NCBI RefSeq assembly: GCF_014764385.1
Contig: NZ_CP061714.1
Location: 1,488,001-1,552,000, forward strand
Direction of reading: 5' to 3'
DNA length: 64,000 nucleotides
From: Luteimonas sp. MC1825
GTDB taxonomy: Bacteria; Pseudomonadota; Gammaproteobacteria; Xanthomonadales; Xanthomonadaceae
Of this stretch, positions 12,777 through 26,811 are shown piece after piece. The position numbers were made by a program, and so were the translations under genes. Under the pieces are notes generated by a model, which saw nothing but the letters and a program-made list of their open reading frames with translations, was not told where the DNA came from and made no database searches. Position 1 is the first letter of the stretch. The number at the start of each line of letters is the position of its first letter.

Positions 12777-13838
12777 TCAGTCCGCGGCGACCACTGCTGG
12801 CAGGGGTGGCGCATAGCGGGCGCATGCCTCCTCGACGCGCACCCGGTTGCGCACCAGCGCGTCCACGCAGCGCGGATCGAACAGCGTGCCGCTGTGGCCG
12901 CTGATGAACCCGAAGGTCTCGTCGATCGTCCAGGCACGCTTGTAGGGGCGCTTGGACACCAGCGCGTCGAACACGTCCGCCACTGCCACCACGCGCGCCT
13001 CGACCGGGATCTGCTCGCCGACCAGGCCGTCCGGATAGCCGCTGCCGTCATAGCGCTCCTGGTGCCGCAACGCGATGGTCGCGCCGGCCTGGATGAAGCG
13101 GTTCTGGCTGTCCTTGAGCAGCTCGTGGCCGATTTCCGGATGCTTGCGCATCAGCAAGGTCTCTTCCGCGGTCAGCGGGCCCGGCTTCATCAGGATCGCG
13201 TCGGGAATGGCGATCTTGCCGATGTCGTGGAGCGGCGCGGCGAGTTCGATCACCCGCACCTCATCCTCCATCATGCCCATGCCATCCGCGACGATCGCGG
13301 CCACGGCGGCGAGGCGCTCGAGGTTGGCGCTGGTGCCGGCGTCGCGGTAGGCGATGGCGCGGGCCAGCCGGGTCAGCGTCTCGCGCTCGCGCTCCTCGAC
13401 CTCGTGCATGCTCGACAGCAGCCGCTGCTCGAGTGAGAGCGCGCGCTGCTTGACCGATTCGGACTGCTGGCGAAGCTGCAACAGGTTGCGGCAGCGCGCG
13501 CGCAACTCGCGCGGGCGCACCGGCTTGACCAGGAAGTCGATCACGCCCGAGTCGAGCGCCGCCTGGCGGATGGGTTCATCGCCGACCACGGTGACCAGCA
13601 CGATCGGCACGTCGCGGTGCAGCAGCGGGCGGCGGAAGCGGCGCGCGAACTCCAGGCCATCCATGACCGGCATGCGGTAGTCGAGCAGCAGCAGGTCGGG
13701 ACGGTTGTCCTCGCACCAGCGCAGTGCCACCTGCGGGTCGCCGAAGTCCAGCACCTCGAGTTCAGGGCTGATGTCCTCGAGGATGTGTCGCAGCATGGTG
13801 CGTGCGGATGTCTGGTCGTCGACGATGACGATATTCAA
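12777..13838 (-). CDS. rpfG: HD-GYP response regulator RpfG (cyclic-di-GMP phosphodiesterase)
   Basis: 353 residues from a TTG at 13838, chosen because the receiver begins at once (NIVIVDDQ) and AGGGAG lies 9 bases upstream; an ATG at 13955 would add 39 residues of non-protein-like sequence. The receiver (1-120) has the acceptor D53 in LLLDYRMP and K104-type FLVKP. The HD-GYP domain (~150-340) has the HD pair in [13 protein letters not shown] and GYP in DGSGYPDGL. The family degrades cyclic-di-GMP, lowering it when RpfC senses DSF. Two positions differ from the general HD-GYP consensus: HHE reads HQE, and the usual TGxH helix reads TSAN. The order is rpfG-rpfC without the rpfH seen in X. campestris. 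Confidence 0.94.
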   Translation of the reverse strand: MNIVIVDDQTSARTMLRHILEDISPELEVLDFGDPQVALRWCEDNRPDLLLLDYRMPVMDGLEFARRFRRPLLHRDVPIVLVTVVGDEPIRQAALDSGVIDFLVKPVRPRELRARCRNLLQLRQQSESVKQRALSLEQRLLSSMHEVEERERETLTRLARAIAYRDAGTSANLERLAAVAAIVADGMGMMEDEVRVIELAAPLHDIGKIAIPDAILMKPGPLTAEETLLMRKHPEIGHELLKDSQNRFIQAGATIALRHQERYDGSGYPDGLVGEQIPVEARVVAVADVFDALVSKRPYKRAWTIDETFGFISGHSGTLFDPRCVDALVRNRVRVEEACARYAPPLPAVVAAD

Positions 13839-13956
13839 ATGCGCTGGCTCCCTGACGCTCCCCGGTGATCCCCAACTTGCTCGCGGTCTCCCGGAAACAA
13901 GCAATTCCTGTGCCTTGCACTGCACCCCTGCAGCGGCGATCGCCCACCGGAGCATA

Positions 13957-13998
13957 CGTCACTTGACGCTGGCAACGGTCAAACGGTGACGCTGGACG

Positions 13999-14002
<4 letters not shown>
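13957..14002 (-). repeat. Direct and inverted repeats between lysS and rpfG
   Basis: TGACGCTGG occurs at 13964-13972 and 13987-13995, a 23-base period. GTGACG (13986-13991) is mirrored by CGTCAC on both sides (13957-13962 and 13997-14002). The element overlaps the lysS stop codon and lies about 120 bases upstream of rpfG. It could be a regulator operator for rpfGC or a structured 3' end for lysS. Confidence 0.5.
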
Positions 14003-15525
<1,523 letters not shown>

Positions 15526-15574
15526 GGCGTTCTTTGCTGGAGGGAGCGGCGTGCGCCCCGGATGGATGGCGCGG

Positions 15575-16703
15575 TCAGGCCGCGTCGGTGCGCTTGGAGC
15601 CGGCTTCGAGGCCGGTCTTCAGGCTGGCCTCGATGAATTCATCGAGGTCGCCATCAAGCACGTTCTGGGTGTCGGAGCGTTCGATGCCGGTGCGCAGGTC
15701 CTTGATGCGGCTCTGGTCGAGCACGTAGTTGCGGATCTGGCTGCCCCAGCCGATGTCGGACTTGGTGGCTTCGAGCGCGTCCTTCTCGACGTTGCGCTTC
15801 TGCACTTCGAGCTCGTAGAGCTTGGCGGCAAGCATCTTCATCGCGGTGTCGCGGTTCTGGTGCTGGCTGCGCCCGGTCTGGCAGGCGACCACGGTGTTGG
15901 TCGGGATGTGGGTGATGCGCACCGCCGATTCGGTCTTGTTGACGTGCTGGCCGCCGGCGCCGGAAGAACGGTACACGTCGGTGCGCAGGTCGGCCGGGTT
16001 GATCTGGATATCGATGTCGTCATCGACTTCCGGCGACACGAACACCGAGGTGAAGCTGGTGTGGCGGCGGTTGTCGGAGTCGAACGGCGACTTGCGCACC
16101 AGGCGATGCACGCCGATCTCGGTCTTCAGCCACCCGTAGGCGTATTCGCCTTCTACGCGGAACGTGGCCGACTTCACGCCGGCGACATCGCCGCCGCTGA
16201 CTTCCATGAGCTCGGTCTTCCAGCCGCGCTGCTCGCACCAGCGCAGGTACATGCGCAGCAGGATCTCGGCCCAGTCCTGGGCCTCGGTACCACCGGCACC
16301 GGCCTGGATGTCGACGAAGGCGTTGGCCGAGTCCATCTGCCCGGAGAACATGCGCTGGAACTCGAGCTTCTCGACCTGTCCGGCCAGCCGTTCGACGTCG
16401 CTCACCACCGCGTCCGCGGTGTCGTCGTCGTTCTCGTCCTCGGCCAGGTCAAGGAGTTCCGCGGCGCCGACCAGCCCGTCGGTCATGTCTCGGATGCCGT
16501 TGACCGTCTTGTCCAGCAGCGAGCGCTCGCGGCCAAGCGCCTGCGCGCGGGCGGGGTCGTTCCAGACATCGGGATTCTCGAGCTCGCGCTCTACCTCTTC
16601 AAGGCGTTCGCGCTTGGCATCGTAGTCAAAGAAACCCCCTGAGCGAATCCAGCCGGCCCTTGAGGTCGGCGATGCGCTGGCGGACGGGATTGAGCTCGAT
16701 CAT
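15575..16703 (-). CDS. prfB: Peptide chain release factor 2, with programmed +1 frameshift
   Basis: The gene is in two frames: 25 codons from the ATG at 16703 to an in-frame TGA (16628-16626), then 350 codons in the +1 frame starting with GAC TAC GAT and ending at 15575. The total is about 375 residues. The shift site is the classical one for RF2 autoregulation: low RF2 slows reading of the UGA and favours the shift. The main part has the stop-codon reading tripeptide SPF in [11 protein letters not shown] and the GGQ hydrolysis motif in [16 protein letters not shown]2 terminates at UGA and UAA. It is cotranscribed with lysS. Confidence 0.96.
16625..16640 (-). promoter_or_regulatory. prfB programmed frameshift signal
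   Basis: Minus-strand AGGGGG (16640-16635), an internal Shine-Dalgarno, is followed by TTT CTT TGA C. The ribosome at CTT slips one base forward onto TTT and reads GAC instead of the UGA stop. Spacing and sequence match the enterobacterial prfB site almost base for base. Confidence 0.95.
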
Positions 16704-16751
16704 GTGCTGGTCGATCCGCGTGGAAAGAGGCGGATTCTAGCAATTCCAGCG

Positions 16752-16777
16752 GCGCGGCCGGCTGAAACCGGCCGCGC
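16752..16777 (-). terminator. Hairpin downstream of the PPC-repeat gene
   Basis: A perfect 10-bp GC stem (16752-16761 with 16768-16777, 6-base loop) lies about 95 bases past the stop at 16871 and before the prfB start. There is no clear U-tract. Confidence 0.45.
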
Positions 16778-16870
16778 GCCGCATTTCACGGAGTGGCGGC
16801 TGCACGCGAGCGCGGCGCACGAACGCCCTTCCGTGCAGCCCCCCCGTTGCACGGAGTCCCGGCTGCGCCC

Positions 16871-18220
16871 TCAGCGACGCTGGACCTGCACCCGGTAGCG
16901 ACCACCCTCGCCACCGGTTGCCGACGACGCCTCGAGCACGTAGTCGCCCGCCTCCAGCGTGTGCGCGATGCGCGAATCGAACCCGCCGCCACCATCGTCG
17001 TCTTCCGCCAGCGGCTCGCCAGCCCGCAGGAGCCTGAGGTGCGCATCGACGCCGTCATTCGAGGCCATCTCGATGAGGTAGGTGCCGGCGCGCGCGACGT
17101 TGAAGCTGTAGCGGTCGGTCATGCCCGGCAGCAGGGTGGCCTCGCGGGCCTGGCCCACCTCAAGGCGGCCGCCGCCCGCATCGGCAGGCACCGGCGACAG
17201 GCGCGCCGCCAGCGTGAACAGCCCTGCCCCGCCCTGCACGTTGAACGCGGATGCGCGCACCGCGTAGTCGCCGGCGCCCAGCACCGTCGCGATGCGCGCG
17301 TCGAGACGCTCGCCACCATCGTCGTCGTCGATCAGCACCCCTTCGCCGGTCAGCTGCAGGCGTGAATCCAGCTCGGGACTGCGCATGTCGATCGCGACCA
17401 GCTGCCGCTCCGCCAGGCGCAGGCGGTAGGTCACCGGCTGCCCCTGGTACAGCGCGGTCACATCGTTGCCGGCGACCAGATCGCCGTCGCTGGCCACGGT
17501 CACGCCAGCCGGAAGCTCGCGCTCGGCGACCGAGAGCTCGTACTGCCCACCCGCCTGCCCCTCGTAGCCGGAGGCCACCAGGGTGTAGGTGCCAGGAACG
17601 AGACGCGCGGTGAGCTGCGAGTTGCTGCCGTCGGCATCGTCGCTGCCGAGCGACAGCCCATTGCCCTCCAGGCCCAGCACGGTGTCGAACTCGTCGGATG
17701 CCATGCGCACCGAGTACATGCCTTCTCGATCGATGCGCAGGGGAATGCGCTTGCTGCCGTCCAGCCAGTCGGTGATGGATGCGCCGCTCGCCAGTTCGCC
17801 ACCGCCGTAGACCTGCAGCTCCGACGACGCCAGCGTGAACGGGCCGTACGCCGAAGCGTCGCTGCCGCTCACCGCGAGCACGTAGCGGCCGGCGCGCGAT
17901 GCGCGCACGGCGAGCGTGGCCGTCTCGGACTCGGCGGAGGAGGTGCGCAGCAGCTGTCCGTCGAGGTACAGCGACAGCTGCGCCCGCAGCGGGCCTTCGA
18001 CCACGAAGCGCACGCCCTGGTCGGCCTTCAGCGCTACGCCGAACAGTTCGCTGCGCGTGCCGTCGCGCCAGTTCAGGAGGTCGGCGCTGGTGATCTCGCC
18101 ACGCAGTTGCTGCCCGGGTGTGATCGGCGTGGTGGCGGGGCCGGCCGCCGTGGCCGTGGTGCCCGCCAGAGACAGGCCCATTGCGACGGCCAGCGCCAGC
18201 GTCTTTGTCTCGTTTCGCAT
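16871..18220 (-). CDS. Secreted protein of four tandem PPC-like beta-sandwich repeats
   Basis: 449 residues. A signal peptide (residues 1-26, ending TTATAAG) implies export. The mature part consists of four ~100-residue repeats (about 33-137, 140-235, 246-343, 351-447). Each opens with a G-x-L-x-x-G-x3 segment followed by a length of strands ending GxYxLxAS. This is the pattern of bacterial pre-peptidase C-terminal (PPC) domains. Acidic loops recur at the same place in repeats 2-4: GSDDADGSNSQ, DDDDGGERLDARI and DDDGGGGFDSRI, suggesting calcium binding. No protease or other catalytic domain is attached, which is unusual because PPC domains normally trail secreted peptidases. It follows recJ on the same strand with its own 108-base upstream region containing a CATAAT -10-like element (18285-18280). 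The role is unknown; matrix or cell-surface adhesion is only a guess. Confidence 0.75.
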   Translation of the reverse strand: MRNETKTLALAVAMGLSLAGTTATAAGPATTPITPGQQLRGEITSADLLNWRDGTRSELFGVALKADQGVRFVVEGPLRAQLSLYLDGQLLRTSSAESETATLAVRASRAGRYVLAVSGSDASAYGPFTLASSELQVYGGGELASGASITDWLDGSKRIPLRIDREGMYSVRMASDEFDTVLGLEGNGLSLGSDDADGSNSQLTARLVPGTYTLVASGYEGQAGGQYELSVAERELPAGVTVASDGDLVAGNDVTALYQGQPVTYRLRLAERQLVAIDMRSPELDSRLQLTGEGVLIDDDDGGERLDARIATVLGAGDYAVRASAFNVQGGAGLFTLAARLSPVPADAGGGRLEVGQAREATLLPGMTDRYSFNVARAGTYLIEMASNDGVDAHLRLLRAGEPLAEDDDGGGGFDSRIAHTLEAGDYVLEASSATGGEGGRYRVQVQRR

Positions 18221-18328
18221 GCAGGGAATCCTTGGAAGTTCCGTGGCAGACGCCGCGTCTGGCCCGGTCGCGCCAGCGGATTATGCGAGTGCCGCGTATT
18301 CAGCGATAGCCCGCGACCTGCTGCCGGA

Positions 18329-20074
18329 TCAGCAGGCTTCGAAGTGCTCGACCACCAGCTGGATGGCATCGCCGCCGCGGTAGTCGTCGGGCGCCAGGCG
18401 GTAGGCCAGGCGCGCGCGCGCCGGCGGCGCTTCGCCGCGCCAGGCACCGAAGTGGATGGCGGGAAGCGCCGTGCGCAGGCCCGCCACGCCCAGCGTCAGC
18501 TTGAGGTGGCGCTCGCCGACCACGCGCCAGTCGCGCACGTCGAACTCGCCATCGAACAGCGGCTCGGGGAATCCCTGCCCCCATGGCCCGCCGTCGCGCA
18601 GGGCTTCGGCGTGGGCGCGGTCGAACTCGCCGGATGCGAGGGCGCCATCGCTGTCTATGACGGCGAGAAGCGCGCTGGCGTCGAGCATGGCTTCGGCGTG
18701 GGCGTGGAACGCCGCTTCGAAGGCAGGCAGGTCGGCCAGGTCCAGGCTCAGCCCCGCCGCCATGGCATGCCCGCCGAACTTCGCGATCAGGCCGGGATGG
18801 CGGGCGTCGACCGCCGCCAGCGCATCGCGCACATGGAACCCTGGAATCGAGCGCGCCGATCCGCGCAGGCTGGTGCTGCCCGCCTCCGCCGGCGCGAAGG
18901 CGACCACTGGCCGGTGCAGGCGCTCCTTGAGCTTCGACGCCACCAGGCCGACGACGCCGGGATGCCAGCCGGCGTCGAACGCGCACACCGCCGCGCGGCC
19001 GCCGCCGTCATGGCCGTACGCGTCGAGCGCATCGGTCGACAGGGCCAGCTCGGCTTCGTCCAGCATGGTCTGCTGCACCACCCTGCGTTCGCGGTTGATC
19101 GCGTCCAGGCGCTGCGCGAGTTCGCGTGCGCGCTCGGGCTCGTCGCACAGCAGGCATTCGATGCCGAGCGCCATGTCTTCCAGGCGCCCGGCGGCGTTCA
19201 GGCGGGGCGCAACGGCATAGCCGATATCGCCCGCTCCCAGCGTGGCGGCCTGGCGCCCGGCGACCTCGATCAGTGCATTGAGTCCCGCGCAGCCGCGGCC
19301 GGCACGCAGCCGGCGCAGCCCCGCCGACACGAGGGCGCGGTTGTTGGCGTCGAGCGGCACCAGGTCGGCCACGGTGCCCACCGCCACCAGGTCGAGCAGC
19401 GTGGACAGGTCGGGGCCGTTTCCATCCAGTCGGCCTTCCGCGCGCAGGCGCGCGCGCAGCGCCAGCAGCACGTAGAACATCACCCCAACGCCGGCCAGCG
19501 ATTTGCTGGCAAAGCCGTCCCCGGCGCGGTTCGGATTGACGATGGCGTGCGCGGCGGGCAGGCGTTCGCCCGGCAGGTGGTGGTCGGTGACCAGCACCTG
19601 CCAGCCCAGGGCGCGCGCGGCATCGATACCGGCGTGGCAGGCAATGCCGTGATCGACGGTGACCAGCAGGTCGGGCTGCAACGGTGCAAGCTCGGCCACC
19701 AGCGAGGTCGACAGGCCGTAGCCGTGCGCCACCCGATTGGGCACCGCGTGCAGCACCTCGCGCGCGCCGAGCATGCGCAGCCCGCGCACCGCGACCGCAC
19801 ACGCCGTGGCGCCGTCGCAGTCGAAATCGCCGACCACCAGGATGCGGTTCCCGGCAGCGATGGCGTCGGCCAGCAGCGCGGTAGCGGCATCAAGATCGAG
19901 CATGCCCTCGGGCGGCAGCAGGCCGGCCAGGCGTGGCCGCGCGCTGTCGACGTCGTGCGCGCCGCGCGCAGCGTAGATCCGCTGCAGCAGGGGCGGCATG
20001 TCCGCCGGCCATGTGGTCGTCGCGGCCGGCGCGGCGGCAGCGGGTCGCCGTCGGATGCTGCGGACCGCGCTCAA
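18329..20074 (-). CDS. recJ: Single-stranded-DNA-specific 5'-3' exonuclease RecJ
   Basis: 581 residues from a TTG at 20074. DHH-family motifs are present: VVGDFDCDGATA (motif I), VTVDHG and LVTDHHLPG (the DHH motif), PRLNAAGR, and the DHHA1 part KFGGHAMAAG, followed by an OB-fold. RecJ degrades 5' single strands in recombination and mismatch repair. The TTG overlaps the rpfE stop (TTGA, 20074-20071), and upstream in-frame starts would lie deep inside rpfE; length then equals E. coli RecJ (577). No strong ribosome-binding site is seen, consistent with coupling to rpfE. Confidence 0.93.
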   Translation of the reverse strand: MSAVRSIRRRPAAAAPAATTTWPADMPPLLQRIYAARGAHDVDSARPRLAGLLPPEGMLDLDAATALLADAIAAGNRILVVGDFDCDGATACAVAVRGLRMLGAREVLHAVPNRVAHGYGLSTSLVAELAPLQPDLLVTVDHGIACHAGIDAARALGWQVLVTDHHLPGERLPAAHAIVNPNRAGDGFASKSLAGVGVMFYVLLALRARLRAEGRLDGNGPDLSTLLDLVAVGTVADLVPLDANNRALVSAGLRRLRAGRGCAGLNALIEVAGRQAATLGAGDIGYAVAPRLNAAGRLEDMALGIECLLCDEPERARELAQRLDAINRERRVVQQTMLDEAELALSTDALDAYGHDGGGRAAVCAFDAGWHPGVVGLVASKLKERLHRPVVAFAPAEAGSTSLRGSARSIPGFHVRDALAAVDARHPGLIAKFGGHAMAAGLSLDLADLPAFEAAFHAHAEAMLDASALLAVIDSDGALASGEFDRAHAEALRDGGPWGQGFPEPLFDGEFDVRDWRVVGERHLKLTLGVAGLRTALPAIHFGAWRGEAPPARARLAYRLAPDDYRGGDAIQLVVEHFEAC

Positions 20075-21021
20075 GCGGCGGGCCAGGCGGCGCCGCGACG
20101 CCACACTCGCAGCGCATGCCAGCGTCGCAGGCGCAGGCGCCAACCGTCGCCGTCGTCGAGTTCCACGACGTTGATCGCGCCGGCACGCAGCGCTTCGAGC
20201 GCGGGCTGCAGCCAGTCGCGTTCGATCCACTGCAGGTCGCGCGTGCCTTCGATGTCATACACGCCGGCCTCCGCGGCGAACCGCGGCGGCAGCGCCGTGC
20301 CGCGTCCGCCGGCGGTCGCCAGTGCGCGCGCGGTGTCGTCATCGCTGAAGCCGTGCTTACCGGCCTGCGCGCCGCCGCCGAGGGCCACCGGCGGCAACGT
20401 GCCGCCGCCCCAGAACCAGAGCGCGTTCACCGGCGACTGCCCGCGCGCCACGCGCGCCGCATTCCAGGGATGGTTGTGCAGGGTCACCTGCACCTCGTTG
20501 GCCAGCGTGCGCCAGCGCCGCCCTTCGGGGCTGGTGTCGAGGTGCTCGAAGATGTCTTCGCCAAGCGCGTCACCGGGATCGGAGAACGCCGGGATCTTCG
20601 CCTCGCGCGGCAGGCGCAGGTACCAGCGCGACGGGTGCGGCGCGTCGAGCGTGAAGCCGGCATCGCCGAACAGCGGGCGCAGCGCGGGCAGCAGCGCTTC
20701 GCAGTCGGCGGCGGTGAGCGCCAGCGCCTCCCCGTGGGCCATCAGCCGCACGCCGTTGATGTCGGGGCGCAACCAGGCCGGATCCGCACGCAGCCAGGCC
20801 GCGCTTACGGCATCGCCGACGTCCGCGTTTCGCGACAGCGCCGCGATTGGCCAGCCCTGCCCGACCAGCGGGAAATGCCGTAGCAGCTGCGCACGGCGCC
20901 CGGGCTCGCCGGCGGCGAGGCGGTCCCCGCGGGCCAGCATCGCCGCAGCGCCCGTGGACAGGCGCTGCCGCCCCAGCCGCGCGGCGGCCGGGAGCAGCAG
21001 TGTCACGGAAGCCGGCGCCAT
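20071..21021 (-). CDS. rpfE: RpfE-like regulatory protein
   Basis: 316 residues. It begins MAPASVTLLLPAAARLG and contains the conserved SRWYLRLPREAKIPAFSDPG and VNALWFWGGGTLPP segments of the RpfE (COG4255) family. That family is known from the Xanthomonas rpf cluster and related to a phosphoglycerate mutase-like group. Mutants of rpfE in Xanthomonas alter extracellular enzyme levels; the biochemical role is not settled. No signal peptide or membrane segment. It sits between greA and recJ as in Xanthomonas, overlapping the recJ start by 4 bases. Confidence 0.85.
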   Translation of the reverse strand: MAPASVTLLLPAAARLGRQRLSTGAAAMLARGDRLAAGEPGRRAQLLRHFPLVGQGWPIAALSRNADVGDAVSAAWLRADPAWLRPDINGVRLMAHGEALALTAADCEALLPALRPLFGDAGFTLDAPHPSRWYLRLPREAKIPAFSDPGDALGEDIFEHLDTSPEGRRWRTLANEVQVTLHNHPWNAARVARGQSPVNALWFWGGGTLPPVALGGGAQAGKHGFSDDDTARALATAGGRGTALPPRFAAEAGVYDIEGTRDLQWIERDWLQPALEALRAGAINVVELDDGDGWRLRLRRWHALRVWRRGAAWPAA

Positions 21022-21028
21022 CGCCGGA

Positions 21029-21498
21029 TCAGCCGTAGCTGACGGAAACGATCTCGTACTCGACGGTGCCGCCGGGCGCGTCGATGCTGACTTCGTCGCC
21101 CTCGTGCTTGCCGATCAGCGCCCGCGCCACCGGCGAGGAGATCGCGATCAGCCCGAGCTTGATGTCGGCCTCCAGGTCGCCAACGATCTGGTAGCGCTTT
21201 TCCTGGTCGGTCTCGACATCCGCCAGCACCACGGTGGCGCCGAACACGACCTTGCTGCCCACGTCGAGCGTGGCGATGTCGATCACCTGGGCGTGCGACA
21301 GCTCGCCCTCGAGCTGCTTGATGCGACCCTCGATGAAGCCCTGCTGCTCGCGTGCGGCGTGGTACTCGGCGTTCTCCTTGAGATCGCCATGCGCGCGCGC
21401 CTCGGAGATCGCATTGATCACCGCGGGCCGCTGCACCGACTTGAGTTCCTCGAGCTCGGCGCGAAGCCGCTGCGCGCCCTGCGCGGTAATGGGGGGTC

Positions 21499-21502
<4 letters not shown>
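21029..21502 (-). CDS. greA: Transcription elongation factor GreA
   Basis: 157 residues. The N-terminal coiled coil ([20 protein letters not shown], then [29 protein letters not shown] with the acidic tip residues D and E in GDLKENAEY) is followed by an FKBP-like C-terminal domain ending [14 protein letters not shown]. GreA stimulates RNA cleavage by backtracked RNA polymerase. Its ATG overlaps the carB stop (ATGA, 21499-21502), so it is translationally coupled at the end of the carAB transcript. Confidence 0.97.
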
Positions 21503-24744
<3,242 letters not shown>

Positions 24745-24747
24745 TGC

Positions 24748-25896
24748 TTATCCCGGAATGACTGAGGTTGTCTGGCCGCGCGCGGCCATCGCCGCCACGA
24801 AGCGGTCGAACAGCGGCGCGACATCGTGCGGGCCCGGAGCGGCCTCCGGATGTCCCTGGAAGCTGAAGGCAGGCGCGTCGAGAAGCTCGATGCCCTGGTT
24901 GGTGCCGTCGAACAGCGAACGATGCGTCACGCGCACGTTCGCGGGCAGCGATGCCTCGTCGACCGCGAAGCCGTGGTTCTGCGAGGTGATCATCACCCGC
25001 CCGGTATCGAGGTCCTGCACGGGATGGTTGGCGCCATGGTGGCCGTTGGCCATCTTCAGCGTACGCCCGCCGACCGCCAGCGCGAGCAGCTGGTGGCCCA
25101 GGCAGATGCCGAATGTCGGCACCTTCGCGGCCAGGCAGCCGCGGATCGCCTCGATCGCGTAATCGCAGGGCGCCGGGTCACCAGGACCGTTGGACAGGAA
25201 CACGCCATCGGGGCGCAGCGCGAGCGCCTCTTCCGCCGTCGTGCGCGCCGGCACCACGGTCACGTCGCAGCCGCGCTCGGCCAGCATGCGCAGGATGTTG
25301 CGCTTCACGCCGTAATCCCAGGCCACCACCTTGAAGCGCGGTTCCACCTGGGTCCACGCGCCGCTGTCGAGGTCGAGCTGGCCTTCGCGCCACTGGTAGC
25401 GGCCGGGGGTGCTGACCACCTCGGCGAGATCCATGCCCTTCAGGCCGGGGAACTTGCGCGCCGCCTCGATGGCGCGGGCGGCGTCGATGTCGCCGGCCAT
25501 CACCGCGCCGTTCTGGGCGCCGCGCTCGCGCAGCAGGCGCGTCAGGCGACGGGTGTCGATGCCGGCGATCGCCACCACGCCACGATCGGCGAGCCACTCG
25601 GGCAGCGCGACCTGGCTGCGCCAGCTGCTGGGCCGGCGCGGCACGTCGCGCACCACCAGGCCGGCCGACCAGACGCGCGCGCCCTCGTCGTCCTCGGCGG
25701 TACAGCCGGTGTTGCCGATGTGCGGATACGTCAGGGTGACGATCTGGCGCGCGTACGAGGGGTCGGTGACGACCTCCTGGTAGCCGGTCATCGCGGTGTT
25801 GAACACCACTTCGCCGACGCAAAGGCCGGGCGCGCCGATGGAGACGCCTTCGAAGACGGTGCCGTCTTCAAGCGCGAGGATTGCAGGTGGGGTCAC
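24748..25896 (-). CDS. carA: Carbamoyl-phosphate synthase small (glutaminase) subunit
   Basis: 382 residues. An N-terminal CarA-specific domain ([26 protein letters not shown]) is followed by a class I glutamine amidotransferase domain. The nucleophile Cys lies in [15 protein letters not shown] and the His/Glu pair near [13 protein letters not shown]. It delivers ammonia to CarB through a tunnel. It is first in the carAB-greA-rpfE-recJ strand run. The 144-base gap before dapB must hold its promoter, but I cannot point to one with confidence. Confidence 0.98.
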   Translation of the reverse strand: MTPPAILALEDGTVFEGVSIGAPGLCVGEVVFNTAMTGYQEVVTDPSYARQIVTLTYPHIGNTGCTAEDDEGARVWSAGLVVRDVPRRPSSWRSQVALPEWLADRGVVAIAGIDTRRLTRLLRERGAQNGAVMAGDIDAARAIEAARKFPGLKGMDLAEVVSTPGRYQWREGQLDLDSGAWTQVEPRFKVVAWDYGVKRNILRMLAERGCDVTVVPARTTAEEALALRPDGVFLSNGPGDPAPCDYAIEAIRGCLAAKVPTFGICLGHQLLALAVGGRTLKMANGHHGANHPVQDLDTGRVMITSQNHGFAVDEASLPANVRVTHRSLFDGTNQGIELLDAPAFSFQGHPEAAPGPHDVAPLFDRFVAAMAARGQTTSVIPG

Positions 25897-26040
25897 GAAG
25901 GTCGCCTACGTGGGGTTGCAGGAAGCCGCCGGAGCCGGTGGAATCCGGCGCCGGGACATGTGAATCAGGCGAGCGGGAATGATACGGAACCGCGACCCCA
26001 GGCGCCAGCGGCAGGGTGCCGGAACTGAACGCGCGCCCCG

Positions 26041-26757
26041 CTACAGCAGGTCGCGCAGCCGCCAACTGCCGGGCGCGCGGCCGTGCAGGCGCGATGCCGC
26101 GTGCAGCGCGCCACGGGCGAACACGTCGCGGCTGGTCGCGCGGTGCACCAGTTCGATCCGCTCGCCGATCCCGGTGAACTGCACGGTGTGCTCGCCGACG
26201 ATGTCGCCGGCGCGCAGGCTGGCGTAGCGCGGATCCAGGCCCCCGCGCCCGGCCGCGGCACCGAGCGCCAGCGCCGTGCCCGAAGGCGCATCCTTCTTGT
26301 GGACGTGGTGCGCCTCGACGATGTCGCAGTCCCACCCGGGCAGCGTGGCCGCCGCGCGCTCCACCAGTTCCTCCAGCAGCGCCACGCCGAGGCTGAAGTT
26401 GGCCGCCCAGACCAGCGGGATGCGCGCCGCGGCCGCCTGGAGCGCGTCGCACTGCGCCGCGGACAGGCCGGTGGTGCCGGACACCAGCCCGGCGCCCCGC
26501 TCCACGCAAAGCGCGAGCACCTGGTCGAAGGCTTCGGCCAGGCTGAAGTCGACCGCGACGTCGAACGCGGGGACACCGCGCAGTTCCGCGGCGGCGAAAT
26601 GCGGCACGCCATCCACCACGCGCTGGGCCGGCCGGCGCGACACCGCGGCCACCACCACGCAGCCCGGAACCGCACCGTCGGCACACAGGCGCATGAGCGC
26701 GTGGCCCATGCGCCCGCTGGCGCCATGGAGCATCAATCGGATGGGGGACGGCATCAC
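26041..26757 (-). CDS. dapB: 4-hydroxy-tetrahydrodipicolinate reductase
   Basis: 238 residues. An N-terminal nucleotide-binding motif LMLHGASGRMGHALMRL, the conserved GTTGLS and ANFSLGVALLEELVERAA segments, and the catalytic region CDIVEAHHVHKKDAPSGTAL with its His-His and Lys residues identify DapB. It reduces HTPA in lysine and diaminopimelate synthesis, so it feeds peptidoglycan. Slightly short against E. coli (273) but complete at both ends. Downstream of dnaJ and upstream of carA on the same strand. Confidence 0.96.
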   Translation of the reverse strand: MMPSPIRLMLHGASGRMGHALMRLCADGAVPGCVVVAAVSRRPAQRVVDGVPHFAAAELRGVPAFDVAVDFSLAEAFDQVLALCVERGAGLVSGTTGLSAAQCDALQAAAARIPLVWAANFSLGVALLEELVERAAATLPGWDCDIVEAHHVHKKDAPSGTALALGAAAGRGGLDPRYASLRAGDIVGEHTVQFTGIGERIELVHRATSRDVFARGALHAASRLHGRAPGSWRLRDLL

Positions 26758-26811
26758 GCAAGGCTAGCGGCGGTGCACGCCGCCGGCAAGGTCAGGGCCA
26801 GCGCGTGGTGC

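Noticed and set aside
15575..16703. prfB as a frameshifted pseudogene
   Set aside because: The frame break is the programmed RF2 site with internal Shine-Dalgarno and CTT TGA C; the rest of the protein is intact.
16780..16870. Imperfect repeat of CACGGAGT...GGCTGC near the end of the PPC gene
   Set aside because: Only two short copies with several mismatches; no sign of a mobile or regulatory element.
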